From positions 33,631,571 through 33,695,570 of the forward strand of contig OU862927.1 in assembly GCA_917880885.1 (NCBI GenBank): a stretch of 64,000 bases of DNA, given 5' to 3'. Each line of letters opens with the position of its first letter. Position 1 is the stretch's first letter. The position numbers and the translations under genes are program-made. Under the pieces are notes generated by a model that was given only the letters and a program-made list of their open reading frames with translations, had not been told where the DNA came from and made no database searches. Positions 30,534 through 41,455 of this stretch are shown piece by piece. The stretch is from Limnephilus marmoratus. Lineage: Eukaryota; Arthropoda; Insecta; Trichoptera; Limnephilidae.

Positions 30534-31380
30534 CATCCTGTATGTAAAAATTTCTTATTTCTTCCTTATTACTTCCCTGCTCTATAAAAAATTAAGTTGC
30601 CCCCCTCCCCCTATTTTGGAATTTGGCGACGCCCCTGTGCAACTAGTGCATCTATTTGCTTGTCAATCAACAACACTCACAATAAATTAACTTCTTCGTA
30701 GATTTTGCTCATACTATTTTGATAGCATTTTATCGATATTGGTTTGAATCTCGGACAGATATAATTTGTTCGTGCAAAAATCGATAGATGGCAGACTGAT
30801 ACCTTTTATCTTTATGATACTTTTTACTCAATATGTTTATGAAAATGTTTTCAGTAAATATTTCCCGATGTTTAATTAGGATTAGAGTTTCCTATTTTGT
30901 CCCTTCTAAATTTGAATTATATTACTTCACCTGTGATTACTATCATCCATGTAATCGGCACTCCAAGCAGTCTGATGATTTTTTGTGCTAGTTTATGTTA
31001 ACATTTAAAAAAAATACTGTTAGCAGGAGTATTATTGCCCAAATTATATAATTTTTAAAAATGTTCCTGTAGGAAAAAAAGGATATTGCAAATAAGCAGT
31101 GCCTTATTACTAGAGACTTTCAAAATTCCAGTTATTATTTATTATTTTTATCTCTGAATTTTTACGCGAAATTTTTCACTTATCACGAAACACGCTTTGT
31201 TTGCAATGTACGAGAGAATGACGCGAATTTCCGCATTTCTCGCTCTTTTCGGGTAGGCAGGTAGCCATTTTATGATAATATACATTTTTTTAATTACTAA
31301 CAAGATAATGTCACGCACTGTCCAACTGTCCATTCATTTTTGATTATATATAAAAAAAAATCTGGTTATACAAAATATAT
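30534..31380. other. Unassigned sequence
   Basis: No gene or repeat family identified. A 61-codon minus-strand frame (31148-31333) has no motif. Confidence 0.35.
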
Positions 31381-31859
31381 TTTTACATTAGTTCCACACG
31401 GGAGGTCCCAAGGAAATAATTTCCCTCAGCGTCTTCTCTGGGAAAGCTGTGTGGAGGGTATTTTGAGGAAAGGAAAGAGAAAAAATTCTGGGAGGGAAAA
31501 AGGTGAGCGATGAGTAGGAAGTAGTGGGAGTAAGTGTCTCTAGGAGTGACGGACATGTGAATCTATCCCTCCCACTGCGATATTCCAAGAGAGTACTGCT
31601 GGAGACGTCAAAAGGTCTCCTTCAACCAGTCTCCTGATCTGGACTGTTATACAGTTGGTGGGCAGATGCATCCACTGCCAAGACCGGACAAACCTCACCC
31701 TGTGAATCCGGGCACCCCTGCTAAGTCACCTAACGTATTGAACCACTTGGGGTGACCTATGGCAGACCTGTTGGTTCCAATAAATGTTTATGAAAATGCG
31801 GTTCCCGCGTTCCTAAAATGTTCCCGCGGCGACGGTACCTATACCCGCCTCCCAAATTG
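31381..31859 (-). mobile_element. SINE-1, long form
   Basis: Minus strand, from head AATTTGGGAGGCGGG at 31859 to CCACACGGGAGGTCCC-type tail at about 31385. This form includes the middle block AGACTGGTTGAAGGAGACC and GCAGTGGGAGGGATAGATTC that shorter copies lack, giving about 480 bp. Confidence 0.75.
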
Positions 31860-31918
31860 AATACTAACATGAAATTTAAAAAAAAAAGTGTTCCTCCACA
31901 CATACATATACAAAAAAA

Positions 31919-32269
31919 TCAGAGTGCAATTCACACAGCAGAAGTGAAACTAGAAATTCGCTAAATTTCGCTCTCTTTTCTTATGCCTCTTTTTTTAAGT
32001 GGTTTGAAGATTGGATATTGATTTCACAAAAATAAAAATGTTTTTTTTTTTTTTGATTTCGTAGGATTCGAACCTCCGTTCACTTGATGTCTGTCTCGCT
32101 GGCCGCTGAGACTGGTCGAGCGCCTTGCCCACTGCGCTATAGAAGGCCCGCGCTGACGCGCAAATTTACCGCATTATATTAGAACCGAGGACCGTCAAAT
32201 AATTAATTTTTGTAACGCATTTCCGTTTCATCCGAATTTCAAATCGATAAGGGGGCCAAAGAAGTTTAA
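31919..32269. repeat. Repeat D with tRNA-like core (minus strand)
   Basis: The outer words are AGAGTGCAATTCACACAGC and AAGGGGGCCAAAGAAGTTT. On the minus strand 32150-32066 reads like a tRNA with a long variable arm: A box TAGCGCAGTGGGCAAGGCGC and B box GGTTCGAATCC. GTCTC/GAGAC pairs as an anticodon-like stem. Confidence 0.6.
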
Positions 32270-32445
32270 ATTCAATAAAAATAAAAATGAGAGCCAGTTC
32301 ATTCGCTTCCCCATCTACATTTACAATAATTGATTCACTTTTAAAATACACGTACAATTTTTATATATGAATTTGTAAAGCGCTCTTGATCTGATTTTCT
32401 TACGAAAACGGCACTACAGAAATGATCCAAATATTACTATTATTA

Positions 32446-33308
32446 TTGAATGCTTTTATTACCGTGACGATTCACGGTAACGGTACCGTGACGGCAAAAA
32501 AGCAATAAACATACGTTCCTTATCGCTATAATGCTGCAGCTCTTTCAAAAGATGAGATACACAATGCACGTCCACCACCTTTTCCACAGTGACAATCATA
32601 GCACTAACTATTCCTATCATTCACCGCTAGTGCGTTTTCACCGAACTGCCAATACGTATACAGACCTTTTCGATATTTTCAATACCTCGCCGTCTTGCAT
32701 CAAAGCAAAAATAATTAGCTATTTATGTAACTGATATGTTTGTAAAATGATAAATATTTGTTGTACTAATATGCATCGTATGTATGTACCGTATGTTATT
32801 CTATATATATATAATGTTTGTAAATGTTCGATACACTTGTATTATGTATGTAATAGCCCTATGTACGGGCGTTTAAATAATAAATAAAAGTACGTAGGTC
32901 TGTTTCCTCCAAAGGAAAAAAGTCATAATTTTCTTGCATCTCTCTCACACACCGCACCGCGACGTCTTCGTGGACCCCCACCAATACTACTAGACGTGAC
33001 GATAATTTTGAAAGTATGGAATATAGTTACAAGGATAATACTGAAGTGTGAATAAATTCCAAAAATTCAAAAAAGTCGAATATCACTACGCTTAAACATA
33101 TAATGCTGCAGCTCTTTCTTACACCTAAATAAGAACAGTCGAAAATGAGAAAAACTGTGAACGTATGTCTGCACCCCCCTTAAAGGAAACATACAACCAT
33201 TATCATCCATCTCCCTCACATGTATAATGAAAATGAAAAGCAAGGAAAAATTAGTACTTTGGAGGAAACAGTCTTCGTAAATCTTCACGGTAATTATAAA
33301 AGCGCTCA
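32446..33308. mobile_element. Repeat B, long-TIR copy with nested insert
   Basis: The left end TTGAATGCTTTTATTACCGT and the inverted right end ATGAGCGCTTTTATAATTACC are diverged copies of the family terminus. It is interrupted by an unrelated segment at about 32566-32888. Confidence 0.7.
32566..32888 (+). mobile_element. Probable LINE 3' end inside Repeat B
   Basis: Absent from the other Repeat B copies. A short frame ends TDLFDIFNTSPSCIKAKI near 32720, similar in pattern to non-LTR ORF2 C-termini (DIF ... CIK). It is followed by 150 bp of UTR ending AATAATAAATAAAA at 32888. Supported mainly by position and tail. Confidence 0.45.
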
Positions 33309-34630
33309 TTAGGTTAGGATTCTTACTTATGTTACCGAAACATCATATCTGTTTCATCATATAGGTTAACAACCCTTTGTCCACACTATAAATCAAATAG
33401 AAGAATTATTATATTTAACCCGTTGAGAGATAATATCTATATAACCGCGCGCCCACTCTCGTATCGAGTTCATTGTTTTGGTATCGCCTAATCGGCACAG
33501 AGGTGTAAAATGGTAACTCGATTTTCATCCGGAAGTGTGGGTCTGGGATCAGGGGAATGGTGGAACAAGTACGATAAATGTATTATGATAATTTTTTTAC
33601 AACCAAACTTCTGTAAACAGAAGTTCTGACGATAATGTAATTGGTTTAAGTGGAAATGTTTTGAATATTAATTTTTAATATTATGTAATGAATAAATAAC
33701 TTTGTTATGAATAAGCAATTAGAATCATTTGCTAAGTCCTCACTTTTGTATCCAGTGTAATTTTCATAATAATTGTAGGGGCGTGTAAATAGCCCCTGAC
33801 ACGAGGGAGTTACTACCCTATGTAAATTAACGAAAATTGAATTCTTCCCTATGTGACACAAAAACAGTTGACCCAGCAATTCCAACCAAAGTGAAACAAA
33901 ACAATACTCACTCAGAGAATGCAGCTCATCCACGATGTCCAACACAAAAGACACTTCTTTTCATTAAAAAATATCAAGGCGGTATTGCATAATCTTAACA
34001 GATGTTTCGCACAGCAAGGAAGTTTCAACAATGAATAAATTTGCATATTAATAATACGTGCCACAATCACAATCTTGTACAACAATAATTCAAGTATTGG
34101 ATGAATTATTCGATTATGCGTGACTAGGAGCGACATCTCTTGGCCTTTTACTGACACTCCCGTCGGAAGCAATTGCCTGCCTCACAGAGGTAAGGAAATG
34201 CATGGATACACTGAATTTCAAGTCACACAGGTAAATTCAATACAATACAAAAACCACAGATGGCGCCCTCATGGTCTCATAGCATAAATTATTAATTGAT
34301 TAAGAAAATGGATCCAAATATATTTATGGCGCGTATCCAATAATCTCGAAATTAAAATATGTATTTAGTTTAGACCATTCCTACTCCAAGGTAAATATGT
34401 ATCCCTTCAAAAAACAATTAAAAAAATCCCATACTTAATAAGTATAATAACGATTTGACTATTAAATTAGATCATTACGTGAGCTACAAACCCAAGGTAA
34501 TTAGCCTACTGGAATTACCAAAATATTTAGAAATTCGACAGTCTGAGACGACTTAGCAACAAATATAATTAAAATCCTTGTAGACCACCCCTCTCCCTCT
34601 CCCCATATGTTGTGTATATAAACCGTAGAC
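33309..34630. other. Unassigned sequence
   Basis: Two overlapping minus-strand frames (33646-33954 and 33912-34172; 102 and 86 codons) have no recognisable domain. Codon choice looks no different from background. AGATGGCGCCCTCATGG at 34258-34274 resembles the border of the TA-flanked MITE at 26440-26460. Confidence 0.35.
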
Positions 34631-34639
34631 TAAGAATTA

Positions 34640-34700
34640 TTTGTACCAGTCTGAAGATGGCTCTAACGAGCTGAAACCGTTTAGGGTCAAATAAAATGAG
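34640..34700 (+). ncRNA. Single hammerhead-like motif
   Basis: CTGAAGA (34651-34657), one extra T, stem GGCTC/GAGCT with TAAC loop (34659-34672), GAAA (34673-34676), then CCGTT. The palindromic stem III seen elsewhere (ACCGGT) has lost a base, and stem I is weak. Consistent with a decayed Penelope-type hammerhead. Confidence 0.5.
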
Positions 34701-34745
34701 GAGGAATAAAGTTGTATATTCGTTTTATTATAATATATTATTTTT

Positions 34746-35081
34746 GAAGTGAAACTTCTTTAGCCCCCCTAATGACTTGAAATTCGGGTGAAACGGAAAT
34801 GCTTCACAATCAGTTCTGCACAAATACTCAATTCTAATATAATGATGTAAATTCGCACCTCGGCGCGTGCCTTCCATAGCGCAGGTGATAAGTGTCACCG
34901 GCCAGAGAGACACATCAAGCGAACGGGGGTTCGAATCCTACGAAATCCAAAATTTCTTTATTTTTTTGCGAAATCAATATCCAATCTTCAAACCACTTTA
35001 AAAAAACAAGCAAAAGAAAAGAAAGCGACATCCAGCGACTTTCTAGTTTCACTTATACCGCGTGTGAATTACACCCTCTGA
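34746..35081. repeat. Repeat D with tRNA-like core (plus strand)
   Basis: Opens GAAGTGAAACTTCTTTAGC and ends TTTCACTTATACCGCGTGTG then AATTACACCCTCTG. The tRNA-like core at 34868-34942 has A-box-like ATAGCGCAGGTG and B box GGTTCGAATCC. Confidence 0.65.
34868..34942 (+). tRNA. tRNA-like pseudogene inside Repeat D
   Basis: CCTTCCATAGCGCAGGTGAT opens a D-arm-like region and GGGGGTTCGAATCC is a good T arm. The middle has a long variable-arm-like insert, as in Ser/Leu tRNAs, but no convincing acceptor stem or anticodon loop. Related copies sit at 11930-11850 and 32150-32066 (minus). Not a functional tRNA by eye. Confidence 0.4.
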
Positions 35082-35573
35082 TTTTTTTTGTTATATTTTA
35101 TGCCATCTGCAGTTCAAAAAACTGTTTTTTATTGCTCTTTTATTGTATAACCTTCACCTTTAACCCAGTTATCTAAACATTTAACACTGTTTTCGACACC
35201 TTGTGTGTTTCGATACACTAAATCATACTAAAATGTATACGCTCGCAAAGGCGTTGATGATTAATAAATAAAAACATAAATGAACGTGCGCTGTCCAAAT
35301 TCATACTTGCATCCTTATGGTTTAACACCTGACGTGTCAATTTTTTCTCTTGATTTCATAGAATCGGAAAGTGTTCGCAGAAAGACCCGCCATAAAGTGA
35401 ACACAGGTAAATCAAATTAACTATCATAAATCGGGATATGCGTTACATTATATTGTAGTCAGGTATTGACATAATGTGTTCTAGATTAAACCTCCGAATC
35501 GTCTGGAAAATTGTCAGTTATTAAAAAAAATATAGCTGCATTTATTGGTTTTCGCAACACTCTTATTTAAAAA
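35082..35573. other. Unassigned sequence
   Basis: Nothing recognised. Confidence 0.35.
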
Positions 35574-35880
35574 CTAGCTGGTTCCCGGCTTGCGTTGTAT
35601 GCCATTTAATAAAGAAATTGTTTCTCCCTGCGTGTCCTTTCCCATTCGTCCCGTTCTCCTTTCGCCTCCCCTTACTCTCCCGCATCCCCTTCCCCCTCCC
35701 GCGTTCCCACACCGCCTTCCCTCAACCCACTCCCCTCGCCCGCTTCCCCCGTCCCGCGAACCTTCCTCCGGAGTTCCCCCCCTCCCGCATTCCATTCATT
35801 CAGTCCCGGTGCATTCAGTTTTCAAACAGCTCGCGTGCCACCTGTTGCAATTTTTTTATACAAATTTCATAATACCAGAG
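35574..35880 (-). mobile_element. Helitron 3' part, inverted
   Basis: On the minus strand it ends GCAAGCCGGGAACCAGCTAG at 35574 and is followed by T. It contains the GGTGGCACGCGAGCTG block and a purine-rich middle as at 19320-19649. The 5' end was not located. Pro/Ser-rich open frames on the plus strand are by-products of the pyrimidine-rich tract. Confidence 0.7.
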
Positions 35881-36002
35881 TTCACCAGTAGTTTTATACA
35901 AACCTTGTCCTGACCATAACGAACATAACAAAAAAAGAATTATCCAATTTGGTGCTGTTGTTCGGAAGTCGCGTACATACATTTCGGCGATTTATATTTA
36001 TT

Positions 36003-36039
36003 TTATAGAAGAAGAAGAAGAAGATAGATAGATAGATTG
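36003..36039. repeat. GAA/GATA microsatellite
   Basis: AGAAGAAGAAGAAG followed by ATAGATAGATAGATT. Confidence 0.9.
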
Positions 36040-36144
36040 TTTTTCTTAGTAAACAATAAATATAAAAAGTGCAATTAGACAGTAGGGGACATTTTAAAAT
36101 TACTAAATACCTTTTACGATTAGTAGGGGATTTATCGTATTCTG

Positions 36145-36660
36145 GCGACAAAGGCCCAATTGTTTCGCAGAAATACAAATGTAACATTGTCATCAAATGG
36201 CCAATCAGCGCCGTATTTTTTTTTAAGGTTCCCTTTAAACGCCGATTCCAGATGCGTTTCAGCTTTCTATCAAATTATAATAAGCTGACAAGCTTAACAA
36301 CATGGAGGTTGTCCTCTTCTGCTGATCACAATTTGTTCAAAAGCTGAAATAGACATACGGTCAGTTGTTTCACAGAATTTGAACAAATCATCAAATTTCA
36401 AAGTTAATTTTTTAAGTTGTGTGAAAGCTCTGTACAAGTTATGTTAAAATTTCTATTCTGTTAAACTTTCACAGAACTTGAAAATTAACTCCGAAATTTG
36501 ATGAATTATTCATATTCAATTAAACAAACTGTCCGTAGAATCGGCATTCAACGGGGGTCTTTCAACTGCCAAAAAAACAAAACGGCACTGAACGACCATT
36601 TGATGACTTTTTCACACGTGAATTTCTGCGGAACAACTGGGCCCATGAGTATCTTCCCAC
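36145..36660. repeat. Nested fold-back repeat
   Basis: The outer arms pair 36145-36247 with 36539-36660 (TGTCATCAAATGG and CGCCGATTC against GAATCGGCATTC and CCATTTGATGAC). Inner arms pair 36377-36422 with 36470-36513 (ATCATCAAATTTC and GTTAATTTT against AAAATTAAC and GAAATTTGATGAAT). Similar words occur at 40740-40925. Fold-back DNA element remnant or old inverted insertion. Confidence 0.6.
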
Positions 36661-37569
36661 TGAGATTTTTCAGTCGAGCTACTTCGGGCGCGTTTGGTAG
36701 CTGGAATACCAATCTCGTGTATTTTAGTTCAATGATTCAAACAATTATTTATTTATCAATATATATAGTATTGTTCATAATAATTATTGTTTGCAGAATA
36801 TAATTGACAAAATCGACGTCCTACACTATTCACGAATTTATTTAGTTAAGTTTGTGAAGTGTTTTTAATTCGTCTTCCAAAAAAGTGTTATTTTGTTTTG
36901 TTTGGCTTGTTTCAAGTGGATCGCCTGTCAGGATTTGACATAACAATGATATTCAATTGTTTAGATTTCAGATTGTTATTATTATTAAAAAATATATATG
37001 TATTATGGTTTCATGTTCCTGGTACCCTATTAGGTCAGGCCTCAAGTAGGAACCCTGTGGAACGCCTTTTAAGGACTATCTATACATTTCAAGGAGATCT
37101 TATGATAGTTACCTAGTAATGATTATTTTCATTTTATATTTATAGTTTAAGTAGTTAAATAGAGTCGCTAATTTTATTCTGACTCTTGTATGAAAGGAGA
37201 GATTTTGGAAGTATGTTTGCGATAGACTGGAAGGCTAAGGACGATATGGGGGGAATACAAGTGAATTAATTACTAGAGGATATAATAATGCAGACGTCGC
37301 TGGTAAAAATACCTCAAAGGTTGCGGGGTTAGCCGCCCATGGTGGATTTATGAATTTATGATACCAACGTGATATGTGGCAATGAAGCTTTGATTGGACA
37401 GAGGAATGGAATCTAGATTCACTCGAAATTCGCATTTAGATAAAATATATAAGCATAACGTTAATTGTGCCAATCTGGAAAATTGTGTTAACCAGCAGTG
37501 GATGAAACAATAGATGATTTCATAAAAAGATGGGGCTTTTCCCATCATATTCTTGTCCTGTGATAAAAA
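36661..37569. other. Unassigned, with a reverse-transcriptase motif remnant
   Basis: On the minus strand about 37066-37015 reads GVPQGSYLRPDLIGY, the GVPQGS signature of retroelement reverse transcriptases, with stops around it. Open frames at 37235-37548 have no motif. Confidence 0.4.
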
Positions 37570-38270
37570 TCTCTACATTTTATAAATTAAAGTCCTCCGC
37601 GTCGTCTGTCTATCTGTTCGCGATAAACTCAAAACTACTGAACGGATTTTCATGCGGTTTTCACCGCGGTGATTCGTGGGGAAGGTTTAGGTATATAATT
37701 TGTTAAGGTTATGTGTAAATTGGTTGAAAAATAACAATAATTATTAGAATCGTCGGAAAAAGTCAAGCCGCCTGGTAGCTTTCATCGAAAACACTACCTA
37801 ATCCCTTGAGATAAAACAAAACAATGCATGGTGGGATATTCTTCTTTTATAGATCTACAAAAAAGTCCGCCATGTCATGTATCTATCTTTTACGGATAGC
37901 TTACTATGTTCCCTTCTCTACATCTCTACATATTATAAATTAAAGCCCTCCGCGTCGTCTGTCTGTCTGCTTGTTCGCGATATCTATCTTTTACGGAGAG
38001 CTTACTATACCTACCCATTCTGTCAATAAAATGGTCACATACAATGCGGTAATTGGAAAGTTATTTAGACTGATACAGTATTAATCCTTATCAACTTAAA
38101 TACGATAGTTACCTCAAGCATTTCATGCACATTATTATAATCTTTCGCATCTGTCTGTCTGTATCTTCGCGATGAACTCAAAGAAGGTGGTGGTTATAAA
38201 GGTTGGATAACCTTCTAGTAGATGGCGTTGTGTTTTATTAGCCATAGCAACGCGTGGCCAGGCCAGCTAG
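37570..38270 (+). mobile_element. Non-autonomous Helitron, composite
   Basis: A|TCTCTACATTTTATAAATTAAAG at 37570; it ends GCAACGCGTGGCCAGGCCAGCTAG at 38270, then T. The 5' sequence recurs inside at 37919-37985 (ATATTATAAATTAAAGCCC..GTCGTCTGTCTGTC), so a second copy or internal duplication is nested. It has a GAACGGATTTTCATGCGG block as in the other Helitrons. Confidence 0.75.
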
Positions 38271-38849
38271 TAAAAGCCTAATCAAATGTCCAACAACTTA
38301 GATCTACAGTCCTCTTGAGTTTTACGACATCGGCCGTAACAACATATTTGGATTGATGGAATTGTGTTGACTGATAACGTGCTAGGTGCCGCCTATAAAT
38401 AAAGTCTGTTCGCGTTAATTTATCAAATAATGTATCCACGCTTCCAAACAAGTTATAGCATTACTCAATTCGGCAAAATTTTAATACTGAAATTATTAAT
38501 AATTAATAACAACTGTGTTATAGGAAATGTATTCTTCCGTTTCATTTCTCCCTGTCAGCCTTCGGCGTCGTATCCATTACATGTAACATTGTTCTCTGTC
38601 TTTTGTTTGCAGATTTATTACTTTTTTAGTCTCGGACGAGAGAAAAATAATGGATCATTTTGGTCGTCAGAGAAGTTTTTTTTTTTTTATAGAGATTATA
38701 AAATTATTTGGTCTACAACGCACACCACTAATAGCAGACTACGCAACAACGGGACTGTTAAATGCAATCAATATTGACAGTTACAAACAGTGACGGTGCA
38801 TTAATTTGCAATTCTCACAGAAAAAATCTTTTCCAAAACACCAGAACTG
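38271..38849. other. Unassigned sequence
   Basis: A 115-codon plus-strand frame (38430-38777) has no recognised motif and ends beside the LINE. Uncertain. Confidence 0.35.
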
Positions 38850-39495
38850 CCGTGTATTTTGTTGTAACCAGAGTAAAGTTAACCTCTTAAAAACTGGGCG
38901 TAATGTGCAGGGCCGCAGATACTTTAATAGTGCACAACTGCAAACCCTGTACAAATCAACAGTGAGCCACACGGTTGAATTTGGCAGCCAACTCTGGTCT
39001 GGAGCCCCAAAATACCTGGAAAAAAACCCTCGACTCTGTGCTGAAACGGGCGGTCCGTCTGATAGATTCTCCTAATTCAATAGACGGATTGCAATCTTTA
39101 GAGCATAGGCGTCGGGTAAGAATGGTATCCTTGTTCTACCGGTATTTCAATGGAAGATGCTCCGAGGTACTAGCGTCATTGATCCCTTCGGCAGCGGTGC
39201 ATAGTAGGGAAACACGCCAAACGCGTGCCTAACATATGTACACGGTTGACATTTGTCACATGAGAACGGGTCGCTTTTTCGACGCGTTTTTGTGTTCAAC
39301 AACTCGGCTGTGGAACGATTTGCCGGCCTGTGTGTTTCCTCCTTCCTACAACATGGGTCTCTTTAAGACCAATGTTCATTCCTTCCCTCTCCTTAAAAAG
39401 ACCCTCCACACAGCATCTTCAAAGATGACATAGGCTCTGAGAGAAATTATTTTCCCTCAAAGCTTATGCCTCCTGTGTGAAGTTAATGTAAAAAA
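38850..39495 (+). mobile_element. LINE 3' end; presumed partner of SINE-1
   Basis: The C-terminal part of a non-LTR ORF2 followed by a short 3' UTR and A run at 39490-39498. The UTR contains a stem-loop around GGCTCTGAG / CTCAAAGC, and GCCTCCTGTGTGAAG. The final ~130 bp are shared with SINE-1. Confidence 0.75.
38860..39433 (+). pseudogene. LINE ORF2 C-terminus, frameshifted
   Basis: Three overlapping frames rebuild one product. The first (to about 39045) has FNSAQLQTLYKSTVSHTVEF and GSQLWSGAPKYLE. The second (to about 39230) has DSVLKRAVRLIDSPNS, LEHRRRVRMVSLFYRYFNGR and LIPSAAVHSRETRQTRA. The third (39236-39433) has RTGRFFDAFLCSTTRLWNDL, PACVFPPSYNMGLFKTNV and ends KKTLHTASSKMT. Order and motifs are those of the post-RT region of Jockey/CR1-like LINEs. 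The reverse transcriptase is absent; at least two frameshifts and a stop kill this copy. Confidence 0.75.
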
Positions 39496-39689
39496 AAGAT
39501 GTAGAGTTGAAAATAAACAAAACTGTTTAAAGTTGTCGATGACAGTTTCAATAATCTTCCCTCTATTTCCGTTGGGCAAAGGTATATTTATCGTTCTTCT
39601 TGATGATGGTTAAGATATTTGAGTGTCTAAAAATAAAAAATGTTATTTTAATAGTATTCGATGTGTTTTGACTTACCTTACTTACGCAC
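39496..39689. other. Unassigned spacer
   Basis: Nothing recognised. Confidence 0.35.
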
Positions 39690-40064
39690 TTTGGGGGGGG
39701 GGGTCTTGTAAAACATTATTGTGCGTTATCGTGGCGGGAGGGGGGGTTCGAACAACGCGTTACGTAACATGTTTTTTTTTTTTATTTAAATAAAAAACTC
39801 GGGAATAAAAATATTCCAAATTGGCAATCCTTTTCGTTTATGTTGTACGGGGAATCCCTAAACTGTATTGTACGTCATTTCTATTTTATTTTAAGCGACT
39901 TTAATTGTGACTTTTAGGTAAAAAATAGTAACATAGGTGTTACGTAACGTTTAGGTGGGGGGGGGGGGGAGGGGGACAGAAAAACGTTACGGCGCGTTAC
40001 ATGGGGGGGGAGGGAGGGTCAAAAATTTTCAAAAGTAATACTTGAACGCCCCCTTACTTAATTT
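39690..40064. mobile_element. G-tract MITE-like repeat
   Basis: Three to four G-runs (39691-39702, 39738-39748, 39955-39976, 40003-40019) alternate with GTTACGTAAC-type words (39760, 39938) and CGTTACGGCGCGTTAC. The right edge is GCCCCCTTA. Repeats with G tracts and ACGTAAC words are familiar insect MITEs, but a clean terminal repeat is not visible here. Confidence 0.5.
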
Positions 40065-40130
40065 GACTTACTTTGAACAGTAATTCCTGACATTATTTGG
40101 AGTAAAAAATGCAAATGGAATTGTTTTTTT

Positions 40131-40350
40131 TAAATGAAAATTTCTTTAACACCATATGTTGAAACTCGATGAAACGAAAAATAACGAAACTAAAAAGAGA
40201 CACACACATACATCTATAGGATTTAGCCTGCGAGAGAATAAGATGGTATAATCGATCTCCTCTTTGTGCGGTGCTTCGTAGTCTCCTCACTCTTGTCTAA
40301 TTTAGTTTTCTAAAGATTTCACTTCTATCGTGTGTGAATTGCACACTCTT
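40131..40350. repeat. Repeat E, copy 3
   Basis: GAAACTCGATGAAACG, ACATCTATAGGATTTAGCC and GTGTGAATTGCACAC in the same order as 16226-16461. The first terminus is degraded. Confidence 0.65.
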
Positions 40351-41089
40351 TTCTTTTCTCAACTTAAATATTTAAAAAAATCAGTTGGTATTGGACGGTT
40401 AGGGGTCTTGGTGAGGGGATGAGTGGTTACTCGGCTGAGTGACCAGTGATGACAGGTGGAATAATTTATTTTTAAAATTGAAAAAATAAAACATAAAAAT
40501 GTCAAGTACGAGTATGTCCACAGCCTGTATAATGATATTTTCCAACCTAGTATGACTACCCGTGTGTATTCTAGACTCCTTAGCTTTTGGTTGGGTGTTG
40601 GTTCGTTAATTGGATTTCACTAATTATTGATTTTGAAACTCTCCCAATTAGTGATATCCATTTCGAAATCCTCGATTTTTTCAATAATCGACAAAAACCT
40701 TCCGGAAACACTGAGACTAAAGACGGCTATTTAAAAAATTTTAACAATTCTTCAAATATTTGAAGTTAGTATTCACGTTCTGCGTAAGTTATATTCAAGT
40801 TCTGTTATTGTATCATTATAGGACAGTTACTTTACAAAAATTGAAATTATCACAGAACCTGTATAGAACTTTCAGATAATGTTAAAATTAACTTCATATA
40901 TTTGATGAATTGTTCAAATTTTTTTAAACACCTCGTCCTTAGATAACCTAAATTTAGAACTGTTTATTTATTCTTTTATATGCCCATGGGGCTTTTACAT
41001 TGGAAACAAAATGCTTACATTTTTTTACACAAGTGCTAGAAAAGTCATTAGCCGTAACCTAACCTATTTACTTATTTTTTATTCATTAT
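40351..41089. other. Unassigned; partial match to 36.4 kb
   Basis: 40740-40925 shares CTTCATATATTTGATGAATTG and AGAACYTG words with the fold-back at 36145-36660. Otherwise nothing seen. Confidence 0.4.
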
Positions 41090-41455
41090 CGGGTTCAAAT
41101 CCCGGCGTGTGCAATTAAATTTTATTTGAATTGTGTTACTTCACAATTTTAATCATTAAAAATAACATAAGATGTATTTGCAGAACGTACAATTTTTTCT
41201 CAATCATTGATAAAAGAGAAACTCAAGAGAAAGTGGCCTTTTTACTCAGTATTCAAAATTGAAACGTTGCTTGAAATAGCTTCAGCCGTGTTTGGTGACC
41301 AGATCTGAATTGCCAGTTACTTCCCCGCCTTCCTCTTTCCGATCTCCTTCCCCTCGCCACGGCCTCCAACCTCACAACACCCCCCATTTGTGGATGCCGT
41401 AGTGTCACTGCCTCCAAAAGGTTGGGAGCAGTTGGGACTGTTGAGCGGTACTCAC
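41090..41455 (+). mobile_element. SINE-2, truncated head
   Basis: Starts at the B box (GGGTTCAAATCCC, 41091-41103). The body matches 24960-25300, including GAAACGTTGCTTGAAATAG and GGGAGCAGTTGGGACTG, with an internal deletion near 41190-41245. Confidence 0.75.

Noticed and set aside
33646..34172. Possible host exon pair on the minus strand
   Set aside because: No recognisable domain, no convincing splice sites, and composition like the background.
34868..34942. Functional tRNA gene
   Set aside because: Good D-arm and T-arm words, but no acceptor stem or proper anticodon loop, and repeated within a dispersed family.
35590..35913. 107- and 84-codon Pro-rich frames
   Set aside because: Pyrimidine-rich middle of an inverted Helitron.
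38430..38777. 115-codon frame as a gene
   Set aside because: No domain and AT-driven composition; adjoins a LINE fragment.
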